Shown: in pieces, positions 8,451 to 16,886 of the stretch
Numbering within the stretch: position 1 is the stretch's first letter
Layout: each line of letters opens with the position of its first letter
Source of the DNA: Bacteroides neonati
GTDB lineage: Bacteria; Bacteroidota; Bacteroidia; Bacteroidales; Bacteroidaceae
DNA length: 64,000 nucleotides
NCBI RefSeq assembly: GCF_000499785.1
Contig: NZ_HG726027.1
Span: 1-64,000, forward strand
Reading direction: 5' to 3'
The notes under the pieces: model-generated
Told to the model about the DNA's origin: nothing
The model's database searches: none
The model's input: only the letters and a program-made list of their open reading frames with translations
Translations under genes and position numbers: made by a program

Positions 8451-10000
8451 GAAACAACTACCTACTGTCTCTGTTTATACTGCTGGCCTTGTTGCCGGTA
8501 TTGATTTTTCGGGATTATACGCCCTCGAACGAGCTGCGCTACCTGAGTATTGTCGATGAAGCGTTGCGTAGCGGACACTTCCTTACCTTTACCAATCAGG
8601 GGTTGCCTTATGCCGATAAACCACCCCTTTACTTCTGGTTGTTGATTTTTAGCCGTTGGCTATTGGGCGGTCACTATATGTGGTTTCTCGGATTGTTCTC
8701 GCTTGTACCCGCCTTGGTAGTGATGGGTGTGATGGATCGTTGGGTACGGGGAGAGGTATCGGCCGATAATCGTTTTACCGGTAGGCTGATGTTGATGACT
8801 TGCGGTTTGTTTCTGGGTTTGGCTATTATTCTGCGAATGGATATGCTGATGTGTATGTTTATCGTACTCTCCCTCTATACGTTTTATCGGATGCAGCGAG
8901 GCGAAGGAAACCATCGGCGGAATGCGATATTGTTTCCGGTCTACGTCTTTTTGGCTGTCTTTTCCAAAGGACCTGTCGGCATTTTGGTGCCTTTGTTGGT
9001 GAGTGTTGCCTTTCTGTTGGTTACCGGTCGTATTCGCACCCTCAGTCGTTATTGGGGGTGGACTACCTGGGTGGTGCTTCTGGTGGGTTGTGCATTGTGG
9101 TTTGCCGGTGTCTACCTCGAAGGTGGCCCCGAATACCTGAATAATCTGCTTTTTCATCAAACGGTAGATAGAGCTGTCAACTCGTTTCATCACGACGAGC
9201 CTTTCTATTATTATTTTATATCCGTCTGGTATTCGCTGGCACCTTGGTCGCTGTTGCTTATCGGCATCATCGTAGTAAGTATCCGTCGCGGATGGATACG
9301 CACCGAGTTGGAACGATTCTTCCTGACCACCTTGGTCGTGATTGTGCTGATGCTCTCTTGCATCAGTTCGAAAATAGCTGTTTACCTGACACCTGCCTTT
9401 CCGTTCTTTGTGTACTTAGCGGTGTTGCTGTTGGCACGTTTCCGGTGGAACCGTTGGTTGGCATTGGCACTCGCGGTTCCTGCCGCGGTGTTTGTGGCAA
9501 GTACTCCGGTGCTTGTCTGGTTGGGAGGGCAACCCGCTACGCAGTTTTTGGCTCAGCCCTCCTTTTATGTGGCAGCAGGGGTATTGACTCTAACCGGATT
9601 GCTTGCGCTATTCTACCTCTACCGTCGGAAAAACTTCCATCGGTCTATCCATACCATCGCCATTGGCTTGTTTATAGCTGTCTTTGCCGGAGGCTGGGGG
9701 CTTCCTGCGCTCAACAGCCGGATGGGATTTGCCGATCTGTGCCACAAAGCCATGCAGGTGGCTCAGGAGAAACAACTTTCGGGCTATATCACCTATGGCA
9801 TAAGCCGCCCCGAAAGCATGGATGTTTTCTTGCATCAAGACGTGAAACCGGTTACCATCTTGGGGCTGCTTACCAACGACTATGCGGGTAACGTGCTGCT
9901 GTTATCGACCAGGGCAGTGAAGAGAAGTAGCACCGTGCGTGCGCTCATTGAGGGAAAAGAGAAATATAACGTGGGCGACTACATGGTAGTGGCCTTATAA
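8447..10000 (+). CDS. ArnT/PMT-family polyprenyl-phosphate glycosyltransferase
   Basis: A 517-residue multi-pass membrane protein of the PMT/GT83 type. The first periplasmic loop has PSNELRYLSIVDEAL and YADKPPLYFWLL, corresponding to the acidic and K-P-P motifs of ArnT. About 11-12 hydrophobic segments follow, with a small C-terminal soluble domain. Enzymes of this group transfer a sugar from undecaprenyl phosphate to lipid A (ArnT, Rgt) or to protein at the periplasmic face. The overlap with the LAB_N gene and the adjacent GT2 gene suggest one pathway. The acceptor and sugar are unknown. Nearby LpxF-like and LtaS-type genes make an envelope lipid acceptor plausible. Confidence 0.8.
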   Translation: MRNNYLLSLFILLALLPVLIFRDYTPSNELRYLSIVDEALRSGHFLTFTNQGLPYADKPPLYFWLLIFSRWLLGGHYMWFLGLFSLVPALVVMGVMDRWVRGEVSADNRFTGRLMLMTCGLFLGLAIILRMDMLMCMFIVLSLYTFYRMQRGEGNHRRNAILFPVYVFLAVFSKGPVGILVPLLVSVAFLLVTGRIRTLSRYWGWTTWVVLLVGCALWFAGVYLEGGPEYLNNLLFHQTVDRAVNSFHHDEPFYYYFISVWYSLAPWSLLLIGIIVVSIRRGWIRTELERFFLTTLVVIVLMLSCISSKIAVYLTPAFPFFVYLAVLLLARFRWNRWLALALAVPAAVFVASTPVLVWLGGQPATQFLAQPSFYVAAGVLTLTGLLALFYLYRRKNFHRSIHTIAIGLFIAVFAGGWGLPALNSRMGFADLCHKAMQVAQEKQLSGYITYGISRPESMDVFLHQDVKPVTILGLLTNDYAGNVLLLSTRAVKRSSTVRALIEGKEKYNVGDYMVVAL

Positions 10001-10019
10001 CAAATAAAAGAACGTACTT

Positions 10020-11036
10020 ATGAAAGTATTGGTAACAGGAGCTGCCGGATTTATCGGTTCTTATGTCGCGAAAGCATTGCTGCTGCGTGGACATGAGGTT
10101 GTGGGACTGGATACAATAAACGCCTATTACGACGTACGATTAAAATATGCCCGTCTGGCGGAGGCGGGTATTGAGCGAGAAAGCATTGCAGAGAATGTAT
10201 TTGTAACGAGCAAACTCTATGCCGCTTACCGATTCATCAAACTCGACTTAACGGCACGTGCATCGCTCACCCGACTGTTCGACACCGAAGGATTCGATGT
10301 GGTGATTAATCTGGCTGCTCAGGCAGGCGTTCGCCATTCGATCGAAGATCCGTATGCCTACATCGAGTCGAACGTGATCGGTTTTCTCAACTTATTGGAG
10401 AACTGTCGCCATCATCCGGTCAAGCACTTGGTGTATGCCAGTTCGAGTAGTATTTACGGAACCAACACCAAGGTTCCTTATGCCGAAGACGATCAGGTAG
10501 ATACGCCCGTGAGTTTGTATGCAGCCACCAAAAAGAGCGATGAGCTCATGGCGCATGCTTATAGTACGCTGTACGGTATTCATACGACGGGCTTACGCTT
10601 CTTCACTGTATATGGTCCTTGGGGACGCCCCGATATGGCACCATACCTATTCATGAAGGCGGTGCTCAATGAAGAGCCGATTAAGGTATTCAACCACGGA
10701 CAGATGCGACGAGACTTTACTTATATCGACGATATTGTAGAAGGGGTTATGCAAGTAGCCGAGCACCCAACAGTCGAGGGCAGACCTTATCGCATTTATA
10801 ACATCGGCAACTCGGCTCCGGTCGAACTGATGCATTTCATTTCGGTTATTGAGCAGGTAACAGGACGAAAGGCGGTGAAGGAGATGCTCGAGATGCAACC
10901 CGGCGATGTGGTGTGTACCGTTGCTGATACCACCCGTCTGCAAAATGACTTTGGTTACAAGCCCGAAACAACTGTCGAAGAGGGCATCAGGCGTTTCTAT
11001 GATTGGATGATGGAATATAAGGAAATATTAGTATAG
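10020..11036 (+). CDS. NAD-dependent nucleotide-sugar epimerase, UDP-glucuronate 4-epimerase-like
   Basis: A short-chain dehydrogenase/epimerase of 338 residues. The Rossmann motif is TGAAGFIGSYVA, the catalytic residues are in ASSSSIYG and YAATKKSDE (Tyr-x3-Lys), and there is a FFTVYGPWGRPDMAPYLF segment. The spacing of DTINAYYDVRLKYARL and AAQAGVRHSIEDPYAYIESN is typical of UDP-GlcA C4 epimerases (CapI/LpsL/GAE group), which make UDP-galacturonate. The exact substrate is an inference from these motifs. It lies 19 bases after the ArnT-like gene and could supply its sugar donor. Confidence 0.8.
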   Translation: MKVLVTGAAGFIGSYVAKALLLRGHEVVGLDTINAYYDVRLKYARLAEAGIERESIAENVFVTSKLYAAYRFIKLDLTARASLTRLFDTEGFDVVINLAAQAGVRHSIEDPYAYIESNVIGFLNLLENCRHHPVKHLVYASSSSIYGTNTKVPYAEDDQVDTPVSLYAATKKSDELMAHAYSTLYGIHTTGLRFFTVYGPWGRPDMAPYLFMKAVLNEEPIKVFNHGQMRRDFTYIDDIVEGVMQVAEHPTVEGRPYRIYNIGNSAPVELMHFISVIEQVTGRKAVKEMLEMQPGDVVCTVADTTRLQNDFGYKPETTVEEGIRRFYDWMMEYKEILV

Positions 11037-11051
11037 CCAGATCAAACGAAC

Positions 11052-11092
11052 AAAAGGGTCGGATCATCCGTAGCAGATGATCCGACCCTTTT
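11052..11092. terminator. Bidirectional terminator
   Basis: AAAAGGGTCGGATCATC (11052-11068) and GATGATCCGACCCTTTT (11076-11092) form a perfect 17 bp stem with a 7-base loop, ending in T on one strand and, by symmetry, on the other. It lies between convergent genes. A partial copy of the 3' arm (GTCCGACCCTTTTTT) follows at about 11102-11116. Confidence 0.9.
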
Positions 11093-11114
11093 ATGTGGAT
11101 CGTCCGACCCTTTT

Positions 11115-12554
11115 TTACTTATTCTCCTCTTCTACTACCGTAGCGGTGGTAGGAGCAGTGGTCTCTTCCGTTCCTTTCAGATACGAAGGCAGGTTCAGGC
11201 CGGCCATGTTAAAGAGATCGTTCAACGGAGGAACCGATTTCATCATACCCGATATGAAGTTGGCCGTCGAGGTATTTCCCTCTTGTCCGGTGTTTCCATC
11301 CCATACGGTTACCTTGTCTATCTTGATGTTCTTCACGGCTTCTACCTGTGTGCGTACCAATTCGGGTAGCTTTTCGGTGATGAGCAGCATGACTGCCTTG
11401 TCGGGGTTGCCACCCGCAGCCTGCACAATGCGATCGTAACCTTGCGCTTGCTTGGTGAGCAGCTCGTAGATACCCCGTGCTTCGGCATCCATCTTGGCGA
11501 AGATGGCATCTGCCTCTCCCTTGGCCAATCGGCGTAAGCGTTCGGCTTCGGCTTCGGCATCGATAATCATTTTCTCTTTCTCGATTTGTGCCGGTACTAC
11601 AACGTTGGCGGTCTGCGTCGCTTTTTCCTTCTCGGCACGCACCAACTCGGCGGTACGTTCCGATTCGTACGCCTCCTCTAAGGCTTTGGCCGTTTGCACC
11701 TTTTCGGCGGCAATGGCACGACGTGAGGCTTCGGCCTCGCGTTCGCGACGGATAGCATCGGAGTTGGCAATGGCAATCTTGGCTGTATTTTCACCTTCAA
11801 CGGCAGTTGCATTGGCTTCGGAGGTGCGGATACGTGTATCACGCACGGTTTCGGCAATACGGATGTCTTTGTCTCTGTCGGCCTCTGCCTTACCAATCTC
11901 ACCGAAACGGTTTTGTTCGGCTACGCTCTTCTTGGCGTCGTTGATGGCTTTGGCAGCTGCCTCTTTACCCAATGCTTCGATGTAGCCCGATTCGTCGCGC
12001 AGGTCGGTTACGTTGACGTTGATCAACTTCAAACCGATTTTGCGGAGTTCCGCCTCTACGTTGGCACTTACATTGGCTAAGAATTTATCGCGGTCGGAGT
12101 TTATTTCTTCAATGTCCATGGTGGCGATCACCAGACGAAGCTGTCCAAACAGGATATCGGTAGCCAGGTTCTGAATGCTTTCTGTACGTTGTCCCAGTAA
12201 GCGCTCGGCGGCATTGGTCATGCTTTCGGGCTCGGTAGAGATACCTACGGTAAAGCGGCAAGGCACATCGACACGTATGTTCTGCTTGCTCAGTGCGTTG
12301 GTCAGGTTACACTCGATAGAGATCGGGGTGAGATCGAGAAATGCATAGCTTTGAAAGACGGGCCAGATAAAATCGGCTCCACCGTGAATACAGCGGGCAG
12401 AACTGGTGCCACCTTCTTTGTTTTTGCCGGTACGACCGTAAACGACCAAAATTTTGTCGGATGGGCATCGCTTGTAGCGCGAAAGAATGGCTGCAAAGGA
12501 GATAAACAGCACAGCTACAATACCCACGATAAGATACAAACTGGGTACAATCAT
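11115..12554 (-). CDS. Flotillin family protein (YqiK/FloT-like)
   Basis: A 479-residue SPFH/flotillin protein. An N-terminal hydrophobic segment (residues 5-25) is followed by a SPFH/band-7 domain (about 30-200) with IWPVFQSYAFLDLTPIS and TDLRDESGYIEALGKEAAAKA. A long Ala/Glu-rich coiled coil (about 210-370) with repeated E-A-x-A follows, and the C terminus ends in Pro/Thr-rich tail residues. Flotillins organise membrane microdomains and influence envelope processes. It lies 52 bases downstream of an OB-fold membrane protein, the same pairing as YqiJ-YqiK and NfeD-FloA. Confidence 0.9.
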   Translation of the reverse strand: MIVPSLYLIVGIVAVLFISFAAILSRYKRCPSDKILVVYGRTGKNKEGGTSSARCIHGGADFIWPVFQSYAFLDLTPISIECNLTNALSKQNIRVDVPCRFTVGISTEPESMTNAAERLLGQRTESIQNLATDILFGQLRLVIATMDIEEINSDRDKFLANVSANVEAELRKIGLKLINVNVTDLRDESGYIEALGKEAAAKAINDAKKSVAEQNRFGEIGKAEADRDKDIRIAETVRDTRIRTSEANATAVEGENTAKIAIANSDAIRREREAEASRRAIAAEKVQTAKALEEAYESERTAELVRAEKEKATQTANVVVPAQIEKEKMIIDAEAEAERLRRLAKGEADAIFAKMDAEARGIYELLTKQAQGYDRIVQAAGGNPDKAVMLLITEKLPELVRTQVEAVKNIKIDKVTVWDGNTGQEGNTSTANFISGMMKSVPPLNDLFNMAGLNLPSYLKGTEETTAPTTATVVEEENK

Positions 12555-12606
12555 AATGTGTTAGTTGATTAATGAATAAAATGGTATTGATTGAATTCTT
12601 TTTCTG

Positions 12607-13176
12607 TTAGGCTCTTTCTACCAGAACGGTGTGCGAGTTGATGGTGCGTATCACCCGGATGGGAGTTCCATTGCCCAATTGCTCGCCCGGAGTCATGGCA
12701 TCGTATTCGCGCACAGCTCCCTGTACGCGTATCTGTACTTTGCCCTCTCCATTTTGTGCAGCGGGAATGGTGAGGTACACCTCGCCTGTGCAGTTCACTG
12801 CCGAGTCGGCTTCTATATTGCCCGATTGCTTCATACCGCTTAACCATTTGAACAGAGACATCACCGCGCCTACCAATAACACACCTACCACCAGGGAAGG
12901 AAGTATCAGCAGAAACGTATTGTCTATATACGGGCGCAAGGTGATTGCCGTCCAGCCGAATCCGAGAAAAAAGTTGATAAAGTTACGGAAAGTATAGAGT
13001 TGAAACGGTTCGCCCGAATCCGAAGCATTGCTGTCGACGTCGAGATCCATGCCCGTGTCGGAATCCATACCGATAAATGTCATTACACTTTGTATGATAA
13101 ACACTAAGCTGGCAAAGATTGTAATGCACCAGAGTGTTTTCATGAATACGTCTAAAGAGAGCCACCATTCTTGCAT
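12607..13176 (-). CDS. Inner-membrane OB-fold (YqiJ/NfeD-like) flotillin partner
   Basis: 189 residues starting MQEWWLSLDVFMKTLW. It has hydrophobic segments near residues 15-35, 72-90 and 97-117 and a C-terminal beta-rich domain with NCTGEVYLTIPAAQNGEGKV and GTPIRVIRTINSHTVLV, the form of an NfeD/YqiJ OB fold. An in-frame upstream ATG at 13218 falls almost at the candidate -7 box (13216-13223), so it cannot be in the transcript. I therefore chose the ATG at 13174-13176. The gene precedes the flotillin gene and is probably co-transcribed with it. Confidence 0.8.
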   Translation of the reverse strand: MQEWWLSLDVFMKTLWCITIFASLVFIIQSVMTFIGMDSDTGMDLDVDSNASDSGEPFQLYTFRNFINFFLGFGWTAITLRPYIDNTFLLILPSLVVGVLLVGAVMSLFKWLSGMKQSGNIEADSAVNCTGEVYLTIPAAQNGEGKVQIRVQGAVREYDAMTPGEQLGNGTPIRVIRTINSHTVLVERA

Positions 13177-13215
13177 AACGTCTGTTTTAAATGAGTAATT
13201 AGAATATAGAATACA

Positions 13216-13244
13216 CAAAAATAAGAAATTATTTTGATATTCAA
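13216..13244 (-). promoter_or_regulatory. Promoter of the OB-fold/flotillin pair
   Basis: On the minus strand, TATTTTTG (13223 to 13216) matches TAnnTTTG, with a TTGA at 13244-13241 as a possible -33 element. The predicted start near 13208 leaves a ~32-base leader to the ATG at 13176. Confidence 0.5.
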
Positions 13245-13287
13245 TCTTTTATCTTCTCAAATTACAGAAATAGATACATTCTTCTTA

Positions 13288-13950
13288 CTATCCGTAAATA
13301 AGGGCATAGACCGATATGCCCAGTATGGTGAGCAATCCGGTATAGATGATGACCGAGGCTTGTTTGTCGCTCACCCGTTTGATACCGGTTAGCTGGCGCA
13401 GAAGGAAATACATCAGCGTAGCACCCACAGCACCTATGATGGCACCTGCCAACAGATCGGTCGGATAATGTACACCCAGATAGATGCGCGAGTAGGAGTT
13501 CACTACTGCCCATAGCATAATGAAGAGAGTAAGCCGACGATTGCGGAACAGATACATCAGCATAAACGCCAGCCCGAACGAATTGGAGGCGTGGCATGAA
13601 GGGAAACTAAACGAACCGCTTCGCTTACCGTTGACCAGATGCACCAGCTCCGAAATCGGATTGTCGGGACTGCAAGGGCGCAGACGTGCCACAACAGGGC
13701 GAATTACAGTCGCACACATTTGGTCGGCAAACGTAATTGTCAGCGCAATGGCGATCAGGCAACAGAGCGTCTCCTTCCAATTGGCATTTTTAAGCAGTAC
13801 ATACAATACACTGGCGTACATCGGCACCCAGATGATTTTGCCCGAGAAGGTACTCATGAAGTAATCGCCGAAATCGGTGTAGAGTCCGTTCAGGTAAAGA
13901 AACACGCTTTGATCGGTTTCCATCAGGCTTTGAAAGAGTTCGCTGGTCAT
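13288..13950 (-). CDS. PAP2-family membrane phosphatase, LpxF-like
   Basis: A 220-residue integral membrane phosphatase. The three PAP2 signature motifs are visible: the motif-1 region RPVVARLRP, FPSCHASNS (motif 2) and SRIYLGVHYPTD (motif 3). Family members dephosphorylate undecaprenyl pyrophosphate, phosphatidylglycerol phosphate or lipid A. In Bacteroides thetaiotaomicron a PAP2 enzyme, LpxF, removes the lipid A 4'-phosphate and gives resistance to cationic peptides. Assignment of this protein to LpxF is suggested by family and neighbours, not proven. It lies 42 bases downstream of the LtaS-type gene and probably shares its transcript. Confidence 0.8.
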   Translation of the reverse strand: MTSELFQSLMETDQSVFLYLNGLYTDFGDYFMSTFSGKIIWVPMYASVLYVLLKNANWKETLCCLIAIALTITFADQMCATVIRPVVARLRPCSPDNPISELVHLVNGKRSGSFSFPSCHASNSFGLAFMLMYLFRNRRLTLFIMLWAVVNSYSRIYLGVHYPTDLLAGAIIGAVGATLMYFLLRQLTGIKRVSDKQASVIIYTGLLTILGISVYALIYG

Positions 13951-13992
13951 ATCGTTCGTCTTTAAGGGTGAGTATTCGTTTATCCGTGTATG

Positions 13993-15825
13993 TTATCGTT
14001 TGGCTATATCGTCGTAGAGCTTTTGCAGGTAGGCTTTGCCCAGTGGCAGATTTCTACCCGGTTGGCTGCCTCGGTCGAGCACTACACTGTTCGATTCGCA
14101 GTTGAACACCACTTCATTATCGGGTGTTACCATGCCGAAAAAGTTGGGATGGGTGAAGTATCCGAAGTGTGGCGAAGCCGGGTTCAAGAGGTTTTTGCTG
14201 AACGTGAACGCCTCGTGCGGTAAGCCCAACTGATAGAGCAGGGTAGCGGCTATATCGACCTGCGACCCGTAGGTATCAATCCGTAGCGGCTGCTTCACTG
14301 CACCGCCAATGAGCAGCAAGGGAATCTTGTATCGTTCCGGGCTGTCGGTATCGATGTTCTCGGGATAAGCCCCCATGTGATCGGGAACGAGTACCACCAC
14401 CGTGTTCTTCCACTCGGGGAGCTGTTTGTATCGCTCTATAAAGTCGCCCAGACAGCTGTCGGCATAGGCAAAGGAGTTGGCAGCCGGATTCTTCAACCGC
14501 TCGTAGGGCACCTCGAACGGTTCGTGACTGCTCGAGGTTTGTATCACCTTGAAGTAAGGTTCGGGGGTGGGCGTCTCTTTCAGGTCTCTCAGCACACGGT
14601 CGAATAAGACATGATCGTGTGCCCCCCATTTGCTCAAACGCTCGGAGAGTGGAAAGTCTTTATCCGATACAATGTTCTCAAAGCCCGTCGAGATGAGATA
14701 CGAACGCATATTGGTAAAGTCGGCATCACCTCCGTAGTAATACTGTAATCCGTAGCCTGCCTTCTTGAGACTGGCGGGAATCGAGGGAAGACTCTGTGTC
14801 TTGCGCGGATACTTCATCAGGCTCGTGGTGGGCTGTGCCGGATAGCCGCCCAGAATCGATACCAGGCCACGGTCGGTGCGAAAGCTGTTGGCAAAGAGGT
14901 GTGTAAAGAGCACTCCTTCGTTCGAGAGCCGGTCCAGATGAACGGCCAGATTGGGCTTGCCACCCAGACTTGTCATCAGGTGCGATGAGAAACCTTCGAG
15001 AACGATGAATACTACGTTGGGACGTGCGGTTTGGAAGAGTTGCGGTATAGAATCCGTTGCCGGCTTATCGGTGATCTGCGCAAAAAGCTGTTCGGCTTCT
15101 GCAGCTGGGAAGAACCGGTACTGATTGGCAAAATCCGTCTCGCGCGAGAACGATTCGAGCAGGCTGAAGCAAGGGTTGATGGCTGCATGGTTCAAGCGTT
15201 GATTGCTGCTGAAGTAGGCTTTGCCCACATTCATGGTCGACGTGCCGAAGCTGCCCCGAATGGGGATGAACAGTAGTGCGGTAGCGAGCAGCAGCGCACC
15301 CGAAACACTTAGGCGTTTGAACGGAATCTTCAACTCCTGTTTCTGTTTTACCAGCACGAAGTAACATACCGTGTACAATAAAGCGGCATAAACCGCCACC
15401 GCTACCAACCCTGCCAGCAATACACCTGCACCCGCACTTGCCAAGGCATCTTTTGGGGATGAAGCCAAGTAAAAGAGGGGAGTGGTATCGAGGCGAAAGT
15501 TCCAGTAGCCGTACAGCCCGAGGTCGCCGATGAAAATGCAGGATAGCACAATGGATATGATGAGAAAGTAGACATTACGGATTTTTCGGAGCATGTTCGT
15601 CTTTGTCCACGCACTTGCTATCAGTAGTAGTCCCGGCAGGATGGTCAGGTATCCCGCCAGAGAGAGATCGAGTGGAAGTCCGTGCCAGATTACCGATAGC
15701 CATTCGCCCCACGAGGCCTTTTCGAAAAGACGGTGGTAATAAGCCATGAAAATAGGTTTCTGGAGGATAAAGATGCATACAAATAGGAAATAGGTCGTGA
15801 TAAATTGTATAAGTCTTTTCTTCAT
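13993..15825 (-). CDS. LtaS-type sulfatase-fold transferase, membrane bound
   Basis: A 610-residue protein with five N-terminal transmembrane segments (within residues 1-205) and a periplasmic alkaline-phosphatase/sulfatase domain. Family residues are visible in VVFIVLEGFSSH (metal Glu), NSFRTDRGLVSILGG (the Thr of RTDRG is the expected nucleophile), SSSHEPFEVP and VVLVPDHMGAY (metal Asp-His). LtaS proteins transfer glycerol phosphate. Gram-negative relatives transfer phosphoglycerol or phosphoethanolamine to glycans or lipids, so the substrate is open. An upstream in-frame extension to 15891 is rejected because it would start before the minus-strand -7 box at 15858-15865. It probably heads an operon with the PAP2 gene. 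Confidence 0.85.
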   Translation of the reverse strand: MKKRLIQFITTYFLFVCIFILQKPIFMAYYHRLFEKASWGEWLSVIWHGLPLDLSLAGYLTILPGLLLIASAWTKTNMLRKIRNVYFLIISIVLSCIFIGDLGLYGYWNFRLDTTPLFYLASSPKDALASAGAGVLLAGLVAVAVYAALLYTVCYFVLVKQKQELKIPFKRLSVSGALLLATALLFIPIRGSFGTSTMNVGKAYFSSNQRLNHAAINPCFSLLESFSRETDFANQYRFFPAAEAEQLFAQITDKPATDSIPQLFQTARPNVVFIVLEGFSSHLMTSLGGKPNLAVHLDRLSNEGVLFTHLFANSFRTDRGLVSILGGYPAQPTTSLMKYPRKTQSLPSIPASLKKAGYGLQYYYGGDADFTNMRSYLISTGFENIVSDKDFPLSERLSKWGAHDHVLFDRVLRDLKETPTPEPYFKVIQTSSSHEPFEVPYERLKNPAANSFAYADSCLGDFIERYKQLPEWKNTVVVLVPDHMGAYPENIDTDSPERYKIPLLLIGGAVKQPLRIDTYGSQVDIAATLLYQLGLPHEAFTFSKNLLNPASPHFGYFTHPNFFGMVTPDNEVVFNCESNSVVLDRGSQPGRNLPLGKAYLQKLYDDIAKR

Positions 15826-15857
15826 ATCGATACACTTAAAAAGATTGAACGTGTCGG

Positions 15858-15865
15858 CAAAGGTA
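15858..15865 (-). promoter_or_regulatory. -7 box of the LtaS-type/PAP2 transcript
   Basis: CAAAGGTA on the plus strand reads TACCTTTG on the minus strand, an exact TAnnTTTG match, 33 bases upstream of the chosen start codon. It is 13 bases from the divergent cysK -7 box. Confidence 0.7.
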
Positions 15866-15878
15866 CAATACTTTTCTT

Positions 15879-15886
15879 TATCTTTG
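15879..15886 (+). promoter_or_regulatory. -7 box of cysK
   Basis: TATCTTTG matches TAnnTTTG, 31 bases upstream of the cysK ATG at 15917. Confidence 0.7.
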
Positions 15887-15916
15887 CGCATTCACCCGAT
15901 AAAACAGAGGTAGTAT

Positions 15917-16867
15917 ATGGCAAAAATAGCTAAGAATTTAACCCAATTGATCGGTCACACACCGCTCATGGAGCTTGCAGGATACAGTCGCAGACATCAC
16001 CTTGCGAAGAATATCGTTGCTAAACTGGAAGCATTTAACCCTGCCGGAAGCGTCAAGGACCGGGTAGCACTGGCGATGATCGAAGACGCCGAAGCAAGCG
16101 GAACGCTACAGCCCGGTGCTACGATTATCGAACCCACCAGCGGCAATACAGGCGTAGGACTGGCGATGGTGGCCACGATCAAAGGCTATCGGTTGATACT
16201 GACCATGCCCGAGACGATGAGCATCGAGCGAAGAAACCTCCTCAAAGCCTTGGGCGCACAGATTGTACTGACCGACGGACTGGCAGGTATGGCCGGCTCT
16301 ATCGCCCGCGCGCAGGAGCTGAAGGCTTTGATTCACGGATCGGTGATCCTGCAACAGTTCGAAAACGCGGCCAATGCCCGCGTGCACGAAGAGACCACCG
16401 GCGAAGAGATATGGCACGATACCGACGGCACTGTCGATGTGTTTGTGGCCGGAGTAGGCACCGGCGGAACCATCTGCGGAGTGGCGCGTGCCTTGAAAAA
16501 ACACCGTCCGCAGGTACACATCGTGGCGGTTGAGCCGGCTGCATCGCCCGTGTTGGAGGGTGGAGCGTGGACACCGCATCGCATTCAGGGCATCGGTGCA
16601 AACTTCGTTCCCGCGCTATACGATGCATCGGTGGTCGACGAAGTGATCGGGGTGCCCGACGAAGAGGCCATTCGCACCGGTCGCGAGTTGGCATCTACCG
16701 AAGGGCTGCTGGCCGGTATCTCCTCGGGAGCAGTGGTCTATGCAGCGCGCCTGTTGGCAGAGCGACCCGAGTTTAAGGGCAAAACCATCGTCGCCTTGCT
16801 ACCCGATACGGGCGAACGCTATCTTTCGACCGAGCTCTATGCCTTCGATGCCTATCCAATCGATTAA
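15917..16867 (+). CDS. cysK: Cysteine synthase A (O-acetylserine sulfhydrylase)
   Basis: A PLP enzyme that makes cysteine from O-acetylserine and sulfide in the cytoplasm. 316 residues, normal length. The PLP lysine is K47 in FNPAGSVKDRVA. Other motifs are EPTSGNTGVGLAMVA, VGTGGTICGVARALK, QGIGANFVP and GISSGAVVYAA. It has its own promoter, divergent from the LtaS-type gene, and is followed after 19 bases by a TPR protein gene. Confidence 0.96.
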   Translation: MAKIAKNLTQLIGHTPLMELAGYSRRHHLAKNIVAKLEAFNPAGSVKDRVALAMIEDAEASGTLQPGATIIEPTSGNTGVGLAMVATIKGYRLILTMPETMSIERRNLLKALGAQIVLTDGLAGMAGSIARAQELKALIHGSVILQQFENAANARVHEETTGEEIWHDTDGTVDVFVAGVGTGGTICGVARALKKHRPQVHIVAVEPAASPVLEGGAWTPHRIQGIGANFVPALYDASVVDEVIGVPDEEAIRTGRELASTEGLLAGISSGAVVYAARLLAERPEFKGKTIVALLPDTGERYLSTELYAFDAYPID

Positions 16868-16886
16868 TCCCCTACACATACATCTT

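Noticed and set aside
13177..13218. Upstream extension of the OB-fold protein
   Set aside because: The ATG at 13218 lies at the -7 box, and the extra 14 residues are polar and unlike the family start.
15826..15891. Upstream extension of the LtaS-type protein
   Set aside because: The extension begins before the minus-strand -7 box at 15858-15865. The ATG at 15825 starts a normal membrane segment.
16740..16886. Extended N terminus of the TPR protein inside cysK
   Set aside because: The ATG at 16887 begins a clear signal peptide; the earlier part is an out-of-frame reading of cysK.
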